Shown one piece after another: positions 46,124 to 57,150 of a stretch of DNA of 64,000 nucleotides. This DNA comes from Streptococcus ilei (GTDB lineage Bacteria > Bacillota > Bacilli > Lactobacillales > Streptococcaceae), in contig NC_022584.1 in assembly GCF_000479335.1 (NCBI RefSeq), positions 248,001 to 312,000 on the forward strand, written 5' to 3'. The position numbers and the translations under genes are program-made. Below the pieces are notes generated by a model, which saw nothing but the letters and a program-made list of their open reading frames with translations, made no database searches and was not told the DNA's origin. Each line of letters opens with the position of its first letter. The stretch's first letter is position 1.

Positions 46124-48355
46124 ATGGCAGGACCAGTGATAGTTGGAGAGCACTACCGAATCTCCGTGTTAACGGAATCTTTGGTGCGCTTGGAATATTC
46201 AGAGAATGGTGTTTTTGAGGATGGACAGACGCAAGTTGTGCAAGATAGAGATTTTGGACCAGTTTCTTGTGAGATCACAGAGACCGAAGAGGTCCTCGAT
46301 CTGCATACGGAGCATCTCCACCTTCATTTTGAAAAGGGACCTTTTGCACCGGATCGGCTTTTTATCGAACTCAAGGGCCAGTATGCAGTCTATGGTAGCC
46401 GATGGCACTATGGGGATCGGCCTGAGACCTTAAAGGGGACCAGTCGGACGCTCGATGAGGTCGATGGAGCTATGGAGTTGGAAGATGGGATTTTAAGCAA
46501 AGCAGGCTATGCTCTTTTGGACGATTCTGCTTCTTATTTGTATGATGTCGAAAGCGGATTTAGAGCACGGTCATGTCCAGAAGTGGATTTGTATTTCTTC
46601 GGTTATGGGCGCGATTATCTAGGGGCCTTGAAAGATTTTTACCATCTGACGGGACAACCACCCCTCTTGCCACGATATGCTCTGGGAAACTGGTGGAGCC
46701 GGTATTGGCCTTATACCAGTCAGGAATACACAGATTTGATGGATTGTTTCAAGGCTGAAGGGGTACCTCTAGCTGTCAGCGTGATCGATATGGACTGGCA
46801 CAAGACGGATATTCCTGCTCGCTTTGGAAGTGGTTGGACGGGCTATAGTTGGAACCGGGACTTGATTCCTGATCCAGCTGCCTTCTTACATGGTTTGCAT
46901 AAGCGTGGTTTAAAGGTGACCTTGAATGTTCATCCGGCAGACGGAATTCGAGCCTTTGAGGATGCTTATCCCATGGTCGCAAATCGCTTGGGACTCGATA
47001 CTGAAAAGGAAGAAGTAGCCAGCTTTGACTTTTATAGTCCAGCCTTTCGTGAAGCCTATTTCGAAGATGTCCACCATCCCTTAGAAGATCAAGGAGTGGA
47101 CTTTTGGTGGATTGATTGGCAACAGGGAAGTCATGGCAAGATGGATCCACTTTGGTTGTTAAATCACTATCATTATCTAGACAATTGTCGAACAGGTCAA
47201 GCTGGTCTCATCTTATCACGTTATGGGGGACCTGGAAGCCACCGGTATCCAATCGGTTTTTCAGGGGATACCATTGTGACTTGGGAATCCCTAGCCTTTC
47301 AACCCTATTTTACCAGCACAGCTTCAAATATCGGCTACACGTGGTGGAGTCACGATATTGGTGGCCATATGCGGGGTTACTATGATGAAGACTTGGCTCT
47401 TCGCTGGTTGCAGTTTGGGGTCTTCAGCCCGATCAATCGTCTCCATAGTTCTTTTAATGCCTTTAACAGCAAGGAACCGTGGTTTTACTCGCCTGAGACC
47501 TGTCGCTTGATGAAGCGGTATTTGCGCCTGCGCCACAGCTTACTACCTTATCTTTACACCATGAATGTGGCGACGCATGAAGAAGGACTGCCTTTGGTTC
47601 AACCCCTTTATTACCATTATCCAAACCAAGAAGATGCTTATGAGGCTAAAAATCAATATTTCTTTGGTAGTGAACTCATGGTGGCCCCAATTACAGAGGC
47701 TCTGGATCCTGTCTTTCATAGTGCTTCTGTGAGTGTTTGGTTCCCAGACGGAGTATGGTATGATTTCTTCCATGATTGGAAGTACGAAGGAAAAGGCAAA
47801 CTCACAGTCTTTAGAGCTAGCCAGGATATTCCGGTCTTTGCGCGTGCAGGAGCCATCATCCCTATGGATGCACAACCGCAGACAGGGGTAGAGCTTCCAG
47901 AAATGCTGGACTGGCATCTCTTCCCAGGTGACAATCGTTCCTTCGTACTCGTTGAAGGAGAAGGAGCTAGCAAGGTTGAAACCCGCCTAACTGTCAATTG
48001 GGATGAAAGAAAGATTAGGCTGGATTTAACAGGTGATATAGCCTTCCTTCCTGAAAAGAGACAGCACCAGTTCTTCCTCCATACCTTTGAGACAGCCCCT
48101 ATCTTAGTGGACAATCACAGTCAGGAAATTGCGATGAGTGAGCTGCGATCACATCCTATTGCCAAAGAAGATCGGATGTTTGAGCTCTTGAAATCAGCCA
48201 ATCTGGCCTACGATAGGAAGAATGAATTGTTTGTGGCCTGTTCAACAGCCAAGAACTTGAAACAGTTGATGAAGATCATCACACCTTTAGAGGAAGGTTT
48301 GCGTCAACGTCTCTTTGAAGTTGTTTATTCCAGTGAAGAGAATGAAGACTTGTAA
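46124..48355 (+). CDS. GH31 family alpha-glucosidase
   Basis: 743 residues, cytosolic. The TIM barrel begins LPRYALGNWWSRYWPY. The nucleophile Asp is in FWWIDWQQG and the acid/base Asp in GFSGDTIVTW. The linker motif DMDWHKTDIP and RYGGPGSHRYPIGFSGD are typical of GH31 alpha-glucosidases. It likely releases glucose from alpha-linked oligosaccharides; its linkage preference is not readable. SD GAGGAG. dexB follows after 68 bases with no terminator between. Confidence 0.88.
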   Translation: MAGPVIVGEHYRISVLTESLVRLEYSENGVFEDGQTQVVQDRDFGPVSCEITETEEVLDLHTEHLHLHFEKGPFAPDRLFIELKGQYAVYGSRWHYGDRPETLKGTSRTLDEVDGAMELEDGILSKAGYALLDDSASYLYDVESGFRARSCPEVDLYFFGYGRDYLGALKDFYHLTGQPPLLPRYALGNWWSRYWPYTSQEYTDLMDCFKAEGVPLAVSVIDMDWHKTDIPARFGSGWTGYSWNRDLIPDPAAFLHGLHKRGLKVTLNVHPADGIRAFEDAYPMVANRLGLDTEKEEVASFDFYSPAFREAYFEDVHHPLEDQGVDFWWIDWQQGSHGKMDPLWLLNHYHYLDNCRTGQAGLILSRYGGPGSHRYPIGFSGDTIVTWESLAFQPYFTSTASNIGYTWWSHDIGGHMRGYYDEDLALRWLQFGVFSPINRLHSSFNAFNSKEPWFYSPETCRLMKRYLRLRHSLLPYLYTMNVATHEEGLPLVQPLYYHYPNQEDAYEAKNQYFFGSELMVAPITEALDPVFHSASVSVWFPDGVWYDFFHDWKYEGKGKLTVFRASQDIPVFARAGAIIPMDAQPQTGVELPEMLDWHLFPGDNRSFVLVEGEGASKVETRLTVNWDERKIRLDLTGDIAFLPEKRQHQFFLHTFETAPILVDNHSQEIAMSELRSHPIAKEDRMFELLKSANLAYDRKNELFVACSTAKNLKQLMKIITPLEEGLRQRLFEVVYSSEENEDL

Positions 48356-48396
48356 ATTCTTGCAATTTCAACCTTATTTTTATAAGATGAAAGTGA

Positions 48397-50031
<1,635 letters not shown>

Positions 50032-50044
50032 TGAAGGTAAGAAA

Positions 50045-50182
50045 AGAGAGTGGGACAGAAATCGGTCATTCGTTAGAATTCGATTTCGTCGTCCCACCTC
50101 CGCACAGTTGAGTAGGGCTGTAAAAGCTGATGAAATCAGCGTAGTAGAGCCCACTCAACAACTGCGTCTTGCTCGACAATCC
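50045..50182 (+). repeat. Family 2 nested-hairpin repeat, copy 2
   Basis: Almost identical to copy 1 over its full length. It lies between dexB and egtV and is followed after 12 bases by a terminator, which together with the egtV promoter fills the gap 50032-50355. Confidence 0.85.
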
Positions 50183-50194
50183 AAAGACAATTGA

Positions 50195-50228
50195 GAGGCT
50201 GGGACTTTTGTCCCAGCCTCTTTTTCTT
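50195..50228 (+). terminator. Terminator attached to family 2 copy 2
   Basis: GAGGCTGGGAC-tttt-GTCCCAGCCTC, a perfect 11-bp stem, followed by TTTTTCTT. The same hairpin ends copies 3 and 4. Confidence 0.85.
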
Positions 50229-50252
50229 ATATATAATTTCAAATCAAAATCG

Positions 50253-50299
50253 TTGACAGATGTAATATCTAGTATTACAATGTTATGATAATGATTACA
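50253..50299 (+). promoter_or_regulatory. egtV promoter with two tandem 19-bp palindromic operators
   Basis: TTGACA (50253-50258) and TACAAT (50276-50281) are 17 bases apart. Between them is the perfect palindrome TGTAATA-tctag-TATTACA (50261-50279). A second, looser copy TGTTATGATAATGATTACA (50281-50299) starts 20 bases later. A repressor binding these would occlude the whole promoter. The regulator is not identified. Confidence 0.7.
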
Positions 50300-50355
50300 C
50301 TCTTATAAAAAGTGGGATAAGAATCTTAGCTTTTAAGAAGATGGTGAGGAAGAAC

Positions 50356-51084
50356 ATGATTGAATACAAAAATGTAGTCCTGCGCTACACGGATACTGAC
50401 ATTTTAAAAGATGTCAATCTCCGTATTGAGCAAGGAGAATTTATGGTCTTGGTGGGACCTTCAGGATCTGGGAAAACCACCATGCTCAAAATGATAAATC
50501 GTCTTTTGGAGCCGACAGATGGCAATATCTATATGGATGAAAAACGCATCAAGGACTATGATGAACGAGAGTTGCGTCTTTCTACTGGTTATGTTTTGCA
50601 GGCCATTGCCCTCTTTCCAAATTTAACTGTCGCTGAGAATATTGCTCTCATTCCTGAGATGAAGGGCTGGAGCAAGGAACAAATTGCCTCTAAAACAGAA
50701 GGACTCTTGGACAAGGTGGGTCTGCCCGCTACAGATTATGCTCATCGGTTACCAAGCGAGTTATCGGGTGGGGAGCAACAGCGAATCGGCATTGTGCGGG
50801 CCATCATTGCAGAGCCAAAGATTCTATTGATGGACGAGCCTTTTTCAGCCTTGGATGCTATTTCTCGTAAGCAGCTACAGTCTCTCACTAAAGACTTGCA
50901 CAAAGAATTTGGTATGACGACTATTTTCGTTACTCATGATACGGACGAGGCCTTGAAATTAGGCGATCGGATTGCGGTTCTACAAGAAGGAGAGATTGTA
51001 CAGGTGGCGAATGCTGAGACCATTCTAGCCCAGCCAGTCAACGACTTTGTTGCGGATTTATTTGGAGGTGCTCACCATGTCTAA
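50356..51084 (+). CDS. egtV: ABC transporter ATPase of an EgtUV/OpuC-like importer
   Basis: 242 residues. Walker [11 protein letters not shown]-loop [14 protein letters not shown], signature LSGGEQQR, Walker [13 protein letters not shown] and H-loop FVTHDTDEA. It belongs to the osmoprotectant-type (ProV/OpuCA) ATPases but ends soon after the core and lacks the CBS tail of true OpuCA. The partner is the EgtU-like fusion protein downstream. The ATG at 50356 has AGGAAG upstream. The gene overlaps the next by 8 bases. Confidence 0.75.
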   Translation: MIEYKNVVLRYTDTDILKDVNLRIEQGEFMVLVGPSGSGKTTMLKMINRLLEPTDGNIYMDEKRIKDYDERELRLSTGYVLQAIALFPNLTVAENIALIPEMKGWSKEQIASKTEGLLDKVGLPATDYAHRLPSELSGGEQQRIGIVRAIIAEPKILLMDEPFSALDAISRKQLQSLTKDLHKEFGMTTIFVTHDTDEALKLGDRIAVLQEGEIVQVANAETILAQPVNDFVADLFGGAHHV

Positions 51085-52597
51085 ACTACTTGCAACCTTC
51101 CAAGAACGCTTTGGAGACTGGGTCACTGCACTGGGGCAACATTTGCAACTGTCATTACTGACCTTGCTCCTTGCTATCTTTCTAGCTGTTCCACTGGCTA
51201 TTTATTTAAGTACTCGCAAGAGAGCGAGCAACTGGGTCCTACAGTTAGCTGGAATCTTCCAGACGATTCCTTCTATGGCCCTTTTAGGGCTCTTCATTCC
51301 CATCATGGGGATTGGGACGCTTCCGGCCTTGACAGCTCTGGTCATCTACGCCATTTTCCCCATCCTTCAAAATACCATTACCGGTTTGCAAGGGATTGAC
51401 CCAAGCCTTGAAGAAGCAGGGGTCGCCTTTGGAATGACCAAGTGGGAACGACTCAAGAAGTTTGAGATTCCCTTGGCCATGCCTGTCATCATGTCTGGCA
51501 TTCGGACAGCAGCTGTGATGATTATCGGGACGGCTACCCTTGCTGCCTTGATTGGAGCAGGGGGACTTGGTTCCTTTATCCTTCTGGGGATTGACCGCAA
51601 TAATGCCAGTCTGATTTTGATTGGGGCCTTGTCTTCTGCCTTCTTAGCCATCGCCTTTAACCTGCTTCTCAAATGGATGGAAAATGCCAAATTGCGGACC
51701 ATCTTTGCGGCCTTTGCTGTGCTAGTTATTGGATTAGGAGCTTCTTATACACCAAGTCTTCTTCCCAAACCGAAAAAAGAAAACCTGGTCATAGCTGGTA
51801 AATTAGGTCCAGAACCTGAAATTCTAGCCAATATGTACAAGATTTTGATCGAAGAAAACACGGACATGACAGTGACCGTCAAGCCAAATTTTGGCAAGAC
51901 CACCTTCCTATATGAAGCTCTGAAAAAAGGGGATATCGCGATCTATCCAGAGTTTACAGGGACCGTGACCGAAAGTCTCCTCAAGCAGGCGCCGCAAGTC
52001 AGTCATGATCCAGAAGCAGTCTATCAAGCGGCCCGAGATGGGATCAAGAAACAAGACGATCTGGTCTTGCTCAAACCCATGGCTTATCAGAATACCTATG
52101 CTGTCGCAGTGCCTAAGAAAATTGCCCAAGAGTATGGCCTCAAGACCATTTCCGATTTGAAAAAGGTGGAAGGACAACTCAAGGCAGGATTTACGCTAGA
52201 GTTTAATGATCGAGAGGATGGGAACAAGGGCTTGAAAAAGGTCTATGGTCTTAATCTACAAGTCTCCACCATGGAGCCAGCCCTTCGCTACCAGGCTATC
52301 CAGTCCGGTGATATCCAGATAACAGATGCCTACTCAACGGATGCCGAGCTTGCTCGCTATGACCTCGTGGTCCTCGAAGATGACAAGCAACTCTTCCCTC
52401 CATATCAAGGGGCCCCACTCATGAAATCTGAATTACTCGAAAAGCATCCAGAATTGGAAGCTGTTCTTAATAAACTAGCTGGAAAAATTTCAGCAGACCA
52501 AATGAGCCAGCTCAACTACCAAGTTGGTGTGGAAGGAAAGTCAGCTAATCAAGTAGCGCGTGAATTTTTGATTCAGGAAGGTATTATCAAGAAATAA
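51077..52597 (+). CDS. egtU: ABC permease fused to substrate-binding domain, EgtU-like (ergothioneine uptake candidate)
   Basis: 506 residues. The N-terminal half (to about 215) is a six-helix permease with the coupling loop [25 protein letters not shown]. The C-terminal half is a type F binding domain: [39 protein letters not shown] and [13 protein letters not shown]. The fusion and these sequences fit what I remember of pneumococcal EgtU, shown to import ergothioneine. Older annotation would be glycine betaine/carnitine/choline transporter. SD GGAGGTG lies inside egtV. Confidence 0.75.
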   Translation: MSKLLATFQERFGDWVTALGQHLQLSLLTLLLAIFLAVPLAIYLSTRKRASNWVLQLAGIFQTIPSMALLGLFIPIMGIGTLPALTALVIYAIFPILQNTITGLQGIDPSLEEAGVAFGMTKWERLKKFEIPLAMPVIMSGIRTAAVMIIGTATLAALIGAGGLGSFILLGIDRNNASLILIGALSSAFLAIAFNLLLKWMENAKLRTIFAAFAVLVIGLGASYTPSLLPKPKKENLVIAGKLGPEPEILANMYKILIEENTDMTVTVKPNFGKTTFLYEALKKGDIAIYPEFTGTVTESLLKQAPQVSHDPEAVYQAARDGIKKQDDLVLLKPMAYQNTYAVAVPKKIAQEYGLKTISDLKKVEGQLKAGFTLEFNDREDGNKGLKKVYGLNLQVSTMEPALRYQAIQSGDIQITDAYSTDAELARYDLVVLEDDKQLFPPYQGAPLMKSELLEKHPELEAVLNKLAGKISADQMSQLNYQVGVEGKSANQVAREFLIQEGIIKK

Positions 52598-52633
52598 TTT
52601 TTAAAGAATGATTATCTTAGGTTAGGTGTATAT

Positions 52634-52661
52634 AAAAAAAGGATCATTTGATCCTTTTTTT
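52634..52661. terminator. Bidirectional terminator between egtU and the small membrane protein gene
   Basis: AAAAAAAGGATC-attt-GATCCTTTTTTT, perfect and symmetrical. Confidence 0.88.
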
Positions 52662-52662
52662 G

Positions 52663-52995
52663 TTAGAGAAAGGTTAACAAAATCGTAATCACCAGAGCGA
52701 TTCCAATCCGAATAACATGGTGGACGGGATGGAAGCTTTCTTTGTGCTTGCCATTCCAATAGGCTCCGTAGCAAATCAACCCGCAACCAATCACCCAAAG
52801 AGATAGTGCGACAATTGGCAAAAGGAAGTAGAGGATGAGAGAGAAGGTCGCAAGGCCACTTCCGATGAGGAGAAATGTATTTCCTAGAGTGTGATTCCCT
52901 TTTTTAACTTCAGTAAGAGAAGCCAATAAGTGAAGAAGAGCAAAAGCAAGGGCTAAGAAGGCTGTAAAAAAGCCGAGAAGAATGGGGAGGAGCAT
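52663..52995 (-). CDS. Small four-helix membrane protein, unknown function
   Basis: 110 residues and about four hydrophobic segments: LLPILLGFFTAFLALAFALL, NTFLLIGSGLATFSLIL, LPIVALSLWVIGCGLICYG and VIRIGIALVITILLTFL. AAAGGGA is the SD. It lies 35 bases after the TetR gene on the same strand and may be cotranscribed with it. No family is recognised with confidence. Confidence 0.65.
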   Translation of the reverse strand: MLLPILLGFFTAFLALAFALLHLLASLTEVKKGNHTLGNTFLLIGSGLATFSLILYFLLPIVALSLWVIGCGLICYGAYWNGKHKESFHPVHHVIRIGIALVITILLTFL

Positions 52996-53030
52996 AAGAT
53001 TCCCTTTCTAACTAGAATAATAATATATTT

Positions 53031-53570
53031 TTATTTAGTTGTCATTTCCATGACGTCTAAATAAAAGCTAACAACTTCTTGCTCGTTATAAGATTTCCCT
53101 TTTTTCAACCACCAAGTCAGAGTTTCGATGAAGTTAGTAACGACAAAGTGCTTGAGGTAAGAAGTGGGAATCCTAGGATGGGCTGTTTTTAAATCATCCG
53201 CCACCATCGGAAAGACATGGGCTTCTAATTCCTTATGGAGTTGACGGAGAAAATAGTCATTTTTGGAGAGAAGGAGGCTGGTCACGTGATCTTGGTTTTC
53301 TCGGAAATGAAGAAAGATGTGAGCCAAGTAATCTTCTGCCGAGACATGAGCTTCTCGTTCAAATAAATGATGGAAGAGGTAGTGGCAGAGTTCGTCTAGC
53401 AAGAGCTCCTTGCTCTCATAGTGACTGTAGAAGGTAGAGCGTCCCACATCTGCCAGATCAATAATATCTTGAACAGTCGTCGCTTGGTAGCCTTTGCTAT
53501 TTAACAGTTGTAAGAAGGCTGTATAGATCGCTTTTTTTGTTTTAGCAATTCGTCGATCAGTTTGGCTCAT
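53031..53570 (-). CDS. TetR/AcrR-family transcriptional regulator
   Basis: 179 residues. The N-terminal HTH reads TTVQDIIDLADVGRSTFYSHYESKELLLDEL; the C-terminal ligand domain is the TetR_C type with WWLKKGK near the end. The ATG at 53570 (MSQTDRRIAKTKK) is chosen because the family starts there. The open frame to 53669 would run through the operator. Upstream lies a perfect inverted repeat, and the next gene, divergent, encodes a cation-diffusion transporter that is the obvious target. Confidence 0.82.
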   Translation of the reverse strand: MSQTDRRIAKTKKAIYTAFLQLLNSKGYQATTVQDIIDLADVGRSTFYSHYESKELLLDELCHYLFHHLFEREAHVSAEDYLAHIFLHFRENQDHVTSLLLSKNDYFLRQLHKELEAHVFPMVADDLKTAHPRIPTSYLKHFVVTNFIETLTWWLKKGKSYNEQEVVSFYLDVMEMTTK

Positions 53571-53579
53571 ATAGACAAT

Positions 53580-53596
53580 TTGAACAAACTGTTCAA
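53580..53596. promoter_or_regulatory. Operator in the tetR/CDF intergenic region
   Basis: TTGAACA-aac-TGTTCAA, a perfect 7-bp inverted repeat 10 bases upstream of the tetR start. It is the natural binding site for autoregulation. Confidence 0.65.
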
Positions 53597-53707
53597 TAAC
53601 GTACACAGAGAACGGTTTGCTTCTATCCTTTCTAAATAGAGTGGGGGATAATACTAGTGAGAGAATCATCTATTCCCATTATACCATATACCAAAGGAGG
53701 TCAAAAA

Positions 53708-54607
53708 TTGAGTTCAAAATTTGCCGTTTGGCTAGCCTTTCTCTTAAATTTTAGCTTTGCCATTATCGAATTTATCTTTGGTGGTCTCTTTGCCTCCAGT
53801 GCGATCTTAGCGGATGCCGTCCATGACTTGGGAGATGCCTTGGCTATTGGCATTTCTGCTTTTCTAGAAAGTATCTCTAACCGAGAGGAGGACAGTCGCT
53901 ATACCTTGGGCTACAAGCGTTTTAGTCTCTTAGGTGCCATCCTGACGGCAGTCATCCTCATTACCGGTTCCACTCTCGTTATTTTAGAAAATATCAGCAA
54001 ATTCATTGAGCCCCAAGTAGTGGATCATGAGGGCATGCTCTGGTTGGGCGTCATCGCCATTGCTATCAATTTAATGGCTAGCCTCATTGTCCGGAAGGGG
54101 CAGACCAAGAATGAATCCATCCTGAGTCTCCATTTCCTTGAGGATACACTAGGGTGGCTAGCTGTGATTGTCGTCGCCATTATTTTGCGTTATACGGACT
54201 GGTATTTCCTTGATCCTCTCTTGTCGCTTGTCATTTCCTTCTTTATCTTGTCAAAAGCTCTTCCACGTTTTTGGAGCACCCTTAAGATTTTCTTGGATGC
54301 TGTGCCAGAAGGGGTAGATATCAAGCAAGTTAAGAATGACTTAGAGCAGTTGGACAATGTCGCTAGTATCAATCAGCTTAATCTATGGACCATGGATGGT
54401 TTGGAAAAAAATGCCATTGTTCATGTTTGTCTCAAGCAGATAGAAGACATGGAAGAGAGTAAAACAGCTATCCGTCATCATCTAAAGGACATTGGCTTTC
54501 ATAATATTACCATTGAAGTGGATAGCGATCAAGATAGTCATGCCTGCCATAAACGGGATATCCATGCCATAGAGAGTCAGAGCGGACATGATCATCACCA
54601 GCATTAA
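53708..54607 (+). CDS. Cation diffusion facilitator (CzcD-type metal efflux), TTG start
   Basis: 299 residues. Six helices; the metal site in the second helix reads AILADAVHDLGDALAIG (HDxxD) and the second half-site in helix 5 is FLEDTLGWLAV. A cytoplasmic domain and a His-rich tail (SGHDHHQH) follow. Zinc or manganese export is likely; the ion is not decided by sequence here. TTG at 53708 with AAAGGAGG at 53693-53700 is the true start; the frame's first ATG/GTG codons lie before it and have no SD. Confidence 0.85.
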   Translation: MSSKFAVWLAFLLNFSFAIIEFIFGGLFASSAILADAVHDLGDALAIGISAFLESISNREEDSRYTLGYKRFSLLGAILTAVILITGSTLVILENISKFIEPQVVDHEGMLWLGVIAIAINLMASLIVRKGQTKNESILSLHFLEDTLGWLAVIVVAIILRYTDWYFLDPLLSLVISFFILSKALPRFWSTLKIFLDAVPEGVDIKQVKNDLEQLDNVASINQLNLWTMDGLEKNAIVHVCLKQIEDMEESKTAIRHHLKDIGFHNITIEVDSDQDSHACHKRDIHAIESQSGHDHHQH

Positions 54608-54619
54608 GGTTTGTTTTTA

Positions 54620-54650
54620 AACTCTTAGAGGCTTCTCTAGGAGTTTTTTT
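54620..54650 (+). terminator. Terminator after the CDF gene
   Basis: AACTCTTAGAG-gctt-CTCTAGGAGTT followed by T6. Confidence 0.8.
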
Positions 54651-54716
54651 ACACTAAACTCTCTAAAGTATGCCTTTTCGTGCTAAAATAGAACAAACGT
54701 GGAACAAGGAGTAATT

Positions 54717-55811
54717 ATGAGTAAAAGAGCTGTGTTGATGATGACCTTTGGTTCACCAGAAGAGATTACCTATGAAGGAGTAGCGGAATTTTTCACAAAC
54801 ATACGCCGTGGGGTTCGTCCTGAACCACATGAAATTCAGACTTTATATGACAATTACGTACGAATTGGCGGAACTCCACTCCAAAGGATAACTAGAGAAG
54901 AAGTGGATTTGGTTGCTTCTGCTCTTGGAGAACACGCATCCGTATACTTTGCTAATAAATTTTCCCGCCCTTTTATTACTGATGTAATCAAAGAGATGGA
55001 GAATGACGGAATTGAAGAATGTTTGTGCTTGATTTTAGAGCCCCATTATTCTTACTATTCTGTCATGGGATATGAGAAATTTTTAGAAAGTGAGCAGATT
55101 AGGTTCCAAATTATCAAGGAGTGGTACCAAGAACCTTCACTTCTCCACTATTGGGCTGATGAGATTCGAAATATTTTAGATCAAATTAGAGATGACAGAT
55201 ATAAGGTGATTTTTTCAGCTCATAGTGTCCCAGTTTTGGCACTTGATTTTGGCGATCCTTATATCGATCAGATTTATGACAATACTCGCTTGATTGTGGA
55301 AATTTTAGGCCTTGAAGAAGACCAGTATACCAATACATGGCAGAGTGAAAGTGATATTGGTATTCCTTGGATTAAGCCGGATGTCTTAGAATACCTTCGT
55401 GATGAGAAGGAACACCCTGACCACTATATTTTTGTCCCGATAGCTTTTATTAGTGAGCATATTGAGGTTCTTTTTGATAATGATGTGGAGTGTAAGGAGC
55501 TTTGTCATGAGCTTGGTGTGACCTATCACCGTCCTCCTATGCCAAATAGTGATTCTCGATTGATTAAAGCCCTTCTTTCAACCATTCAGTCACATATAGA
55601 CGGTGACTATCGTTACTATCAACCTCAACTAGAGACTTTTGATGAGTTGGAAGCCCCTTCAACCACAGGAAAGATTTTAGAAGAGTCAGAAGATATTCAG
55701 ATGCCTGATTTCGTCAAAAAATTGATTGCTAAAAAAGGTCGAGAGAATGTCAAGATGCCATATCTAGTTAAGAAAATGCTTGAAAAGAAGTATGGAAAAA
55801 AATATGATTAA
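54717..55811 (+). CDS. hemH: Ferrochelatase (HemH/CpfC type)
   Basis: 364 residues. Inserts iron into a porphyrin, or works in reverse on haem. The catalytic His lies in FSAHSVPV and the catalytic Glu in [13 protein letters not shown]; the [13 protein letters not shown] region is the conserved N-terminal loop. The C-terminus has an unusual Lys-rich extension in which a unit like [12 protein letters not shown] is repeated as [20 protein letters not shown]. No other haem-synthesis gene is in the window, as expected since streptococci lack the pathway. Codon usage looks more AT-rich than in neighbouring genes. Confidence 0.88.
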   Translation: MSKRAVLMMTFGSPEEITYEGVAEFFTNIRRGVRPEPHEIQTLYDNYVRIGGTPLQRITREEVDLVASALGEHASVYFANKFSRPFITDVIKEMENDGIEECLCLILEPHYSYYSVMGYEKFLESEQIRFQIIKEWYQEPSLLHYWADEIRNILDQIRDDRYKVIFSAHSVPVLALDFGDPYIDQIYDNTRLIVEILGLEEDQYTNTWQSESDIGIPWIKPDVLEYLRDEKEHPDHYIFVPIAFISEHIEVLFDNDVECKELCHELGVTYHRPPMPNSDSRLIKALLSTIQSHIDGDYRYYQPQLETFDELEAPSTTGKILEESEDIQMPDFVKKLIAKKGRENVKMPYLVKKMLEKKYGKKYD

Positions 55812-55912
55812 GTAACTAAATATGACCGTAATTGGGAGTGTTTGATGTGAGCGATTTCTTGTTAAAAAGTGTATACTACAGTTAAGTAAGCAATAGAAAG
55901 TAGGTTGTGCCT

Positions 55913-56950
55913 ATGAAGAAAACAGTCTATACAAAAGCTGGACAAGTTGGTCTAGTAGAAGTGGAGCGTCCGCAGATCGAAGCACCAGATGATGTCATTC
56001 TCCGTATTGTGCGTACCTGTGTCTGTGGCTCTGATCTCTGGAGCTACCGCAATCCAGATATTGAAGCAGGCCACCAAAATAGTGGTCACGAAGCCATCGG
56101 AATCGTCGAAGAAATTGGTGAGGCCATTACAACGGTCAAACCGGGTGACTTTGTGATCGCCCCTTTCACCCATGGCTGTGGGGAGTGTGATGCTTGTCGT
56201 GCGGGCTATGACGGGACTTGTGACCGCCATATTGGGACCAACTGGTCTGACGGGGTGCAAGCGGAGTACATGCGCTTCGACTATGCCAACTGGGCTCTCG
56301 TCAAAATCCCGGGGCAACCGTCTGATTATACTGAAGCCATGCTCAAATCCTTCTTGACGCTAGCAGATGTTATGCCGACGGGTTACCATGCGGCGCGTGT
56401 CGCAGATGTGAAACCGGGTGACAAAGTCGTGGTCATCGGGGATGGAGCTGTGGGGCAATGCGCTGTGATTGCTGCTAAGATGCGAGGAGCATCGCAAATT
56501 GTCCTCATGAGCCGTCACGAAGACCGCCAACAAATGGCTTTGCAATTTGGTGCAACAGCAGTCGTAGCTGAGCGGGGAGAGGAAGGGATTGCCAAGGTCC
56601 GTGAAATCCTTGGAGGAGGAGCAGATGCGGCTCTTGAATGTGTTGGTACTGCTGCAGCTGTCGACCAAGCCCTTGGGGTCCTTCACAATGGGGGACGCTT
56701 AGGTTTTGTCGGTGTGCCTCACTACAATAATCGTGCGCTTGGCTCGACCTTTGCCCAAAACATTTCCGTGGCAGGTGGAGCAGCCTCTGTCACTACCTAT
56801 GACAAGCAGTTCTTGCTCAAGGCTGTCCTTGATGGCGACATCAATCCAGGACGCGTCTTCACCCATAGCTATAGCTTGGACGAAATTGATCAAGCCTATA
56901 AAGATATGGATGAGCGCAAGACAATTAAGGCTATGATTGTGATTGAATAA
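55913..56950 (+). CDS. Zinc-dependent alcohol dehydrogenase family protein
   Basis: MDR-superfamily dehydrogenase, 345 residues. Catalytic zinc ligands in RTCVCGSDLW and GHEAIG; structural zinc site in HGCGECDACRAGYDGTC. The Rossmann motif is VVIGDGAVGQCAV. The acidic residue after the second strand is replaced by SRHED, consistent with NADP use. The substrate is unknown. The ATG at 55913 is used; a GTG two codons earlier lacks better spacing. Ends just before family 2 copy 3. Confidence 0.82.
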   Translation: MKKTVYTKAGQVGLVEVERPQIEAPDDVILRIVRTCVCGSDLWSYRNPDIEAGHQNSGHEAIGIVEEIGEAITTVKPGDFVIAPFTHGCGECDACRAGYDGTCDRHIGTNWSDGVQAEYMRFDYANWALVKIPGQPSDYTEAMLKSFLTLADVMPTGYHAARVADVKPGDKVVVIGDGAVGQCAVIAAKMRGASQIVLMSRHEDRQQMALQFGATAVVAERGEEGIAKVREILGGGADAALECVGTAAAVDQALGVLHNGGRLGFVGVPHYNNRALGSTFAQNISVAGGAASVTTYDKQFLLKAVLDGDINPGRVFTHSYSLDEIDQAYKDMDERKTIKAMIVIE

Positions 56951-56955
56951 CGAAA

Positions 56956-57093
56956 AGAGAGTGGGACAGAAATCGGTAATTCGTTAGAATTCGATTTCGT
57001 CGTCCCACCTCCGCACAGTTGAGTAGGGCTGTAAAAGCTGATGAAATCAGCGTAGTAGAGCCCACTCAACCACTGCGTCTTGCTCGACAATCC
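56956..57093 (+). repeat. Family 2 nested-hairpin repeat, copy 3
   Basis: Same element as at 45.4, 50.0 and 62.9 kb with single-base changes (for example GGTAATTCG instead of GGTCATTCG). Sits between two convergent genes. Confidence 0.85.
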
Positions 57094-57105
57094 AAAGACA
57101 ATTGA

Positions 57106-57136
57106 GAGGCTAGGACTTTTGTCCCAGCCTCTTTTT
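57106..57136. terminator. Terminator attached to family 2 copy 3
   Basis: GAGGCTAGGAC-tttt-GTCCCAGCCTC with one mismatch, followed by T5. It separates the alcohol dehydrogenase gene from the convergent helicase gene. Confidence 0.75.
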
Positions 57137-57150
57137 AGTTACATAAACGA

